In this document: piece after piece, positions 60,111-64,000 of the stretch | How the letters are laid out: each line of letters begins with the position of its first letter | Numbering within the stretch: the first letter of the stretch is position 1 | NCBI RefSeq assembly: GCF_023887685.1 | Contig: NZ_JAMWMR010000024.1 | Coordinates: 1-64,000 of the forward strand | Reading direction: 5' to 3' | From: Streptomyces macrolidinus | GTDB lineage: Bacteria > Actinomycetota > Actinomycetes > Streptomycetales > Streptomycetaceae | Length of the DNA stretch: 64,000 bases | Notes under the pieces: generated by a model | The model's database searches: none | Seen by the model: only the letters and a program-made list of their open reading frames with translations | Told to the model about the DNA's origin: nothing | Position numbers and translations under genes: made by a program

Positions 60111-60446
60111 GTGCGGAGGTCTCCGTGGAACATCGAACTGCGGACTGTCCGAGAAGTGCTGTGCATACGCGAGGCGTTGCCTGACCCCTGGTTCAGGAAG
60201 GAGGACGTAGGGGACTGGGCGAGGGACCCTTGCGACCCGACGGGTCTGCATGTCGGCGTTCACGCGCCCGATCTCTCCGGGCTGCTGTTCAACTGCCGTG
60301 CCACGACTCTCGACCAGCGCGCCGACGACCACACCGTTCTTGTGTACGTGCGCCGCGGGCATCGCGACGGGGCCGAGGAGCGACACGCCTCCTGGCTGGC
60401 CGAGCAGATCGGTCGGTCCGTCATCGGCCCGCCACAAGAGCTCTGA
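60111..60446 (+). CDS. Small hypothetical protein
   Basis: An open frame of about 111 residues with uniformly GC-rich third positions and a plausible mix of residues (LHVGVHAPDLSGLLFNC, HTVLVYVRRGHRDGAEER). I recognise no family. The GTG at 60111 is a weak start; the strong GGAGG nearby serves another frame. It is convergent with the secreted-protein gene at 60457. Confidence 0.5.
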   Translation: MRRSPWNIELRTVREVLCIREALPDPWFRKEDVGDWARDPCDPTGLHVGVHAPDLSGLLFNCRATTLDQRADDHTVLVYVRRGHRDGAEERHASWLAEQIGRSVIGPPQEL

Positions 60447-60456
60447 GCCGCGCCTG

Positions 60457-60915
60457 TCAGGGCTCCGACGGGGCCGCAGCATCCGTCGGCGGCTTCGCGG
60501 TCGCGGTGCTGCGGGCAGCGCGTTCGGTGTCCGCGTCGCCCTCGTCGTCGTCTCCTCCGGTCGCCGCGTCCCTTGTCTCCGGGCCCTCTTCCTCGCCCTC
60601 GTGTTCGTCCGGAGCGGCCTGGACGCCCACTCCCTGCGAGGCCGAGACGGTCTGGTCGACCGCTCCTCCTCCGCCGTCATGGTCACTGCCCGCCGTGCCC
60701 TTGCTCAGCGGGGCCAGCACATTGGCCGTGCGGTCGACTTCGAGCCAGGAGTCGGCGTTGGAGTTGTCGATAGTGATCAGGGAGGGGCCGTGATGTGTCT
60801 CCATGCCACCCGCAGGGGCGTCGGCCCAGGCGGTTCCGGCGGTCAACTGGCCTTGGCAGAGCAGGCCGAGAGCGGCCACCAGGGCCGCGCGCGCCTTCGA
60901 TGAGGTGGGTCCCAT
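60457..60915 (-). CDS. Small secreted acidic protein
   Basis: A 152-residue exported protein with signal peptide MGPTSSKARAALVAALGLLCQG...AWADAPAG. A short ordered part (HHGPSLITIDNSNADSWLEVD) follows, then an acidic, low-complexity tail (EHEGEEEGPETRD, GGDDDEGDAD). The ATG at 60915 has AGGAA about eight bases upstream. Function unknown; downstream of a PEP mutase-like gene, but 143 bp away. Confidence 0.65.
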   Translation of the reverse strand: MGPTSSKARAALVAALGLLCQGQLTAGTAWADAPAGGMETHHGPSLITIDNSNADSWLEVDRTANVLAPLSKGTAGSDHDGGGGAVDQTVSASQGVGVQAAPDEHEGEEEGPETRDAATGGDDDEGDADTERAARSTATAKPPTDAAAPSEP

Positions 60916-61058
60916 GTTCCAGAGTTCCTTTCCGACCGTGCGGTCCTGGCGGTCGGGTGCATGAGTGCGGGGGCGGTGCGGGTGGCTTGGTGCCATCGGC
61001 CGCCCCCGCAAGTCCGGTGGTCGGGCTCCGGCGGTCCGGAGACCGTACATGGTGTGGG

Positions 61059-61922
61059 TCAGGCGAGCGTGGGCTCGTGGACCGGGTGGTGCCTGCTGAT
61101 GTTCCGCTCCAGCAGTTCCGTCGACCGCCGCACCCCGATTCCCGTGTCCGGATCGAACTCGGGAAGCCGCCCATCGGCTCGCTTGAGGTCCGTCAGTGCG
61201 GTGTCGATAGCGGAGTGCGCGGCGAACAGGCAAGGGGTGCTGTAGATGGCCACCTGGCAACCCAGTTCGGTGAGTTCGGTGAGCGAGAGCCGGGGTGACT
61301 TGCCGCCCGCGATCTGGTTGAACAGCAGCGGCTTGTCACCGATCACGTCGCGGATGCGCTTGATCCACTCGACGCTGCGGACCCCGTCGACCAGGACGAC
61401 ATCCGCGTCCGTCGCGGCCAACGCCTTGGCCCGACGCAGGATCTCGTCCTCCTCCGTGGCGTCCGTGCGGGCGACGACCACCAGGTCCCGGCGGCTCTCC
61501 AGCACGAGGTTGAGCTTCTCCAGGTACTCCTCCAGCGGCAGCACCTGCTTGCCGTTCGCATGGCCGCACCGGCGGGGGCGCTTCTGGTCCTCCAGGATGA
61601 CGCCGGAGGCGCCGATCCGTTCCAGCCGCTGCACCACATGGCAGGCGACCTCCGGGTCCACGTACCCGTCGTCGATGTCGACCAGGAGGTGGTGGGAGGG
61701 GAAGGCCAGGCGCAGCCGTTCCACGAAGGCCAACATGTCCGGCCAGGCGATGAATCCGATGTCGGGAAGCCCGTAGTGGGAGGCGGCGAAGCCGAATCCG
61801 GACACGAAGAACCCGTCGTAGTGCCCGGCCACGACGGACGCCGAGTACATGTCGTAGATGCCGATGAGCGGAGTCGTTCCGGGGGACCGGACTTCCTTCC
61901 TCAGCACACTTCCGTAACGCAT
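61059..61922 (-). CDS. Isocitrate lyase/phosphoenolpyruvate mutase family enzyme
   Basis: A 287-residue TIM-barrel protein. It contains the Mg-binding region LVDIDDGYVDPEV and the family signature VILEDQKRPRRCGHANGKQVLP with the catalytic Cys. AARTDA-like VVARTDATEEDE follows. It could be a C-P bond mutase, a phosphonopyruvate hydrolase or a carboxy-lyase; the sequence does not settle this, and no other phosphonate genes are near. The ATG at 61922 is preceded by AAGGAGA and is preferred to 62030. Confidence 0.8.
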   Translation of the reverse strand: MRYGSVLRKEVRSPGTTPLIGIYDMYSASVVAGHYDGFFVSGFGFAASHYGLPDIGFIAWPDMLAFVERLRLAFPSHHLLVDIDDGYVDPEVACHVVQRLERIGASGVILEDQKRPRRCGHANGKQVLPLEEYLEKLNLVLESRRDLVVVARTDATEEDEILRRAKALAATDADVVLVDGVRSVEWIKRIRDVIGDKPLLFNQIAGGKSPRLSLTELTELGCQVAIYSTPCLFAAHSAIDTALTDLKRADGRLPEFDPDTGIGVRRSTELLERNISRHHPVHEPTLA

Positions 61923-62097
61923 GACTTCTCCTTGAGGACCTGGTGTTCCAAGGGACGGGGCGAGAGCGGTGGTCGCTGGGTGGCCCGTGATTCCGGGCAT
62001 CGTCGGCCGGAGTGACGGGATTTCGGTCATTGGGGAAACGGCGGCGGCACTCGGTTCGAACGGGACGCGATCTGCCCTCTCGCGAAGACACGCATAC

Positions 62098-62820
62098 CTA
62101 TACAGACATGACCGTCCCTATACCTACGGACACGCCGTTCTTGACCTTGTGTACGACCCTCGCGGGTAGGCGTCGCGGATCCGGTTGACGTGCTCGTCGG
62201 AACCGTGTTGGCCGTGTTGTACGTGCTCGCCGGCGCTGCTCCTGCGGCATGGTCCGCGCAGCGGAGTTCGCGCCCCCTCCACCCAGCGGGTGGATGCGTA
62301 TGGCGCCGTCGGTGTCGATCCGGCCGATGGCATCGGCCTGGTTGAGGGTGAACCACAGGGCGCCGTCGCCACCCGCCGTGATCGCCGAGGGGAACGCGCC
62401 GCGGACGGGCAGGTCGTACTCGGTGACTTGCCCGTCCGGAGCGATCCGACCGATACGGTCGGCCAAGGTCTCGGTGAACCACAGGGCGCCGTCCGGCCCT
62501 TGGGCGATTCCGAAGGGGCCGCATACGGGCGTGGGCAGCGGGTACCCGGCGACCACACCGGCGGTCGTGACACGGCCGATCCGGTGGGGCCGGTTCTCGG
62601 TGAACCAGAGCGCTCCGTCCAGGCCGGGGATGATGACCATGGGCCCGCAGTCCGGCGTCAGCAGGTACTCGGTGTGTTCACCGTCCAAGGTGAGACGGCC
62701 GATCCGGCCACTGTGGACCTGGGCGTACCAGAGCGCGCCGTCGGGACCCGCGGTGACCGCGTACGGGCCCCTCTCACGGTCGGCGACCTTGTGTTCTTCG
62801 ATCGAGACGTCGGTGGTCAC
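62098..62820 (-). pseudogene. Virginiamycin B lyase-like beta-propeller, C-terminally truncated
   Basis: The N-terminal part is clear Vgb-like: four blades with the repeat (D)GALW(Y/F)...GRIGR (GPYAVTAGPDGALWYAQVHS, PGLDGALWFTENRPHRIGRV, GPDGALWFTETLADRIGRI, GGDGALWFTLNQADAIGRI). Family members have seven blades, and the lyase histidines lie in the missing ones. After IRIHPLGGGG the sequence turns into Arg-rich, non-propeller residues. So it is probably inactive. The GTG at 62820 follows AAGGGA. It lies 55 bp after the hemerythrin-like gene on the same strand. Confidence 0.7.
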
Positions 62821-62875
62821 CGCAAGTCCCTTCAGGGCATGCCGAACGAGTCGGTCCACCCAAGGGCGGTGCTCG

Positions 62876-63379
62876 TCAACCGGGTGGCGGGGTGTCGGAA
62901 CGCAGGAACGCCGGTGGGGTGTCATGCCACGCCGGGATGTCCAGTGCGTTCAGGGCAGAGACGATGCGCTTCTCCTCGTACACGAAGTGCGTCTCCATCA
63001 AGGCCGCGAGGCCGTCGATCTCGCGCTGGATCTCGATGGGGTCGCGGTCCGTGTTGCCGAGTTCGGCGACGAGCGCCTCGAGCCGTCGCAGCGATTCCTC
63101 CACCAAGTCATGGTCTTTGCGCAACTCCTCGATGAAGGCGGTCAGTTCGGGGTACTGCGCGGCAAGTACGTCGAATGCCGTGGCGTCCTCGCCGTGATGG
63201 TGCCGGTGCAGTGCCGAGCAGAACGTGAGGCAGTTGGTCCGCAGTTCGCGCAGCGGGGCGCCTTCAGTGAGATACCCCTCGACGTTTCCGCGGAGGGATG
63301 CGAGTTCTTCGCGAAGCCAGAGGTGTACTTCGATCAGTTGTGTGCCGAAGCCTCTCAGGCGTTCGTCAGATGTGACCAA
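62876..63379 (-). CDS. Hemerythrin-like (HHE) protein
   Basis: About 167 residues with hemerythrin-type iron ligands: HLWLREEL, FCSALHRHHHGEDATAFDVL, HDLVEESLRRLE and ALMETHFVYEEKRIV. These give a four-helix bundle for a di-iron site that may sense or bind oxygen or nitric oxide. The start is uncertain; a TTG at 63379 gives a sensible N-terminus, and the open frame runs to a GTG at 63529. Next downstream is the Vgb-like remnant. Confidence 0.78.
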   Translation of the reverse strand: MVTSDERLRGFGTQLIEVHLWLREELASLRGNVEGYLTEGAPLRELRTNCLTFCSALHRHHHGEDATAFDVLAAQYPELTAFIEELRKDHDLVEESLRRLEALVAELGNTDRDPIEIQREIDGLAALMETHFVYEEKRIVSALNALDIPAWHDTPPAFLRSDTPPPG

Positions 63380-63541
63380 GGTGAGTCCATTGGTTCCACG
63401 CCTCCATGCCCACGACGGTCTCTTTGCCGGGTGCACTGCGACGCTGGCACAAAGTTCTAGCGGCGAGCCGATTCGCCTGTCAAGCACATTCCTGTCCCTG
63501 AGCCGGCCAACCGTTCCCTTGCGCAGCACCCCGACCTCACA

Positions 63542-64000
63542 TCACAACGCCCCGACCTGGAGCACGAGTTTGCCCGTAGTGGCACCCGACTCGATACGAC
63601 GGTGGGCCTCGGCGGCCTGCTCCAGCGGCAGCGTCTCGACCTGCACGCGCAGGTCTCCCGAAGCCGCAGCCGTCACCGCGCGGCGCAGTGCTCGGCCCGT
63701 CTCCCGGGGGAAGTCGGCGGAGAACGCGGCAAGGTTGAAGCCGGAGACGGTCTTGTTGGTGAACCACAGTTCGTTCGCCGGAACACCGACGTCCTCCGCA
63801 TCCGAGGCATTGCCCATGACGACCAGACGTCCCATGGGGGCCAGCCGGTCCAGACTGGCGCGGCGGGTGGGTCCACCGACCATGTCGACCACGACGTCGA
63901 ACTGGCCGGCGTCGGCGACCCGGTCCCGCAGGATCACCTCGTCGTAGCCGAAGCGCTTCGCGGTCTCCACCTTGGCTTCGCCGCCGACGGTTCCGACCAC
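63542..64000 (-). CDS. Quinone oxidoreductase-like zinc-binding dehydrogenase, partial
   Basis: The C-terminal 152 residues of a medium-chain dehydrogenase/reductase. VGTVGGEAKVETAKRFG is the end of the Rossmann dinucleotide region. VVDMVGGPTRRASLDRLAPMGRLVVMGN and LEQAAEAHRRIESGATTGKLVL, the typical C-terminus, follow. Its N-terminus lies beyond the right edge. It reduces quinones or alkenals with NADPH. Only the part in the window is described. Confidence 0.85.
   Translation of the reverse strand: MVGTVGGEAKVETAKRFGYDEVILRDRVADAGQFDVVVDMVGGPTRRASLDRLAPMGRLVVMGNASDAEDVGVPANELWFTNKTVSGFNLAAFSADFPRETGRALRRAVTAAASGDLRVQVETLPLEQAAEAHRRIESGATTGKLVLQVGAL

Overview
The window is very GC-rich, with almost every third codon position G or C, frequent GTG and some TTG starts, dense coding on both strands and many ATGA/GTGA stop-start overlaps. 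The gene families point to a Streptomyces or close relative: DUF6232, a HicB-like/DUF4097/Drr operon, a TioE-type MerR next to an erythromycin esterase, a MocR regulator and a secreted alkaline phosphatase. No rRNA, tRNA, CRISPR array, insertion sequence or phage gene was recognised. It looks like a chromosomal accessory region.

Layout, left part. 1-2284 (minus) holds a PIG-L deacetylase, a double-NUDIX protein and a NUDIX gene cut by the left edge. Divergent from it, 2613-5153 (plus) holds a 28-residue peptide gene, a 10-bp-stem hairpin, a PaaK-like AMP ligase and a membrane protein with the YD / GxGD / PAx signature of presenilin-type intramembrane aspartyl proteases. 5244-6158 is an RNA-repair-type fusion (MJ1316/DUF504 plus 2H phosphoesterase). 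6235-11206 is a tightly coupled NitT/TauT-type ABC importer operon with a benzoylformate-decarboxylase-like ThDP enzyme inserted. 11283-14843 is a hydrolase / glycosyltransferase / wax-ester-synthase-like operon. 15075-17517 holds three membrane proteins. 17620-22466 is an ABC exporter followed by a triple-NUDIX and a double-NUDIX protein.

Middle part. 23592-25408 is a flavin monooxygenase with a divergent TetR regulator and two clear operators. 25505-26394 is a DUF6232 gene coupled to a small helical protein; both carry the same VNMYGG motif. 26501-28299 is an ABC-F gene with a leader containing a nine-codon uORF and a hairpin. 28525-31914 is a HicB-like regulator, a DUF4097 protein and a DrrA/DrrB-type exporter. 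Then come GNAT/TetR and MFS/MocR pairs, a GHL10 glycosidase-like protein, an alkaline phosphatase, an SDR, a small secreted protein, a C39-like peptidase, a two-component system and a secreted bacterial protein-arginine deiminase.

Right part. 45391-52699 is a compact, apparently unusual biosynthetic locus: two radical SAM enzymes, a fatty-acyl-AMP ligase, an ACP and a ketosynthase, mostly coupled by ATGA overlaps and preceded by a good sigma-70-type promoter, flanked by two hotdog thioesterases. The ketosynthase keeps its Cys and one His but has Gln where the HGTxT histidine should be, as in non-elongating ketosynthases. The rest (53210-64000) holds LysR/MFS, an HD hydrolase, a frameshifted TioE-like regulator divergent from an erythromycin esterase, a kinase-fold phosphotransferase, a PEP mutase/isocitrate lyase family enzyme, a truncated streptogramin-lyase-like propeller, a hemerythrin-like protein and the C-terminal part of a zinc-less alcohol dehydrogenase.

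The strongest candidates for undescribed biology are the peptide/AMP-ligase/GxGD-protease set (2613-5153) and the radical SAM/FAAL/ACP/KS operon (45926-52699). Next come the shared-motif pair at 25505-26394 and the multi-NUDIX genes with their ABC exporter.
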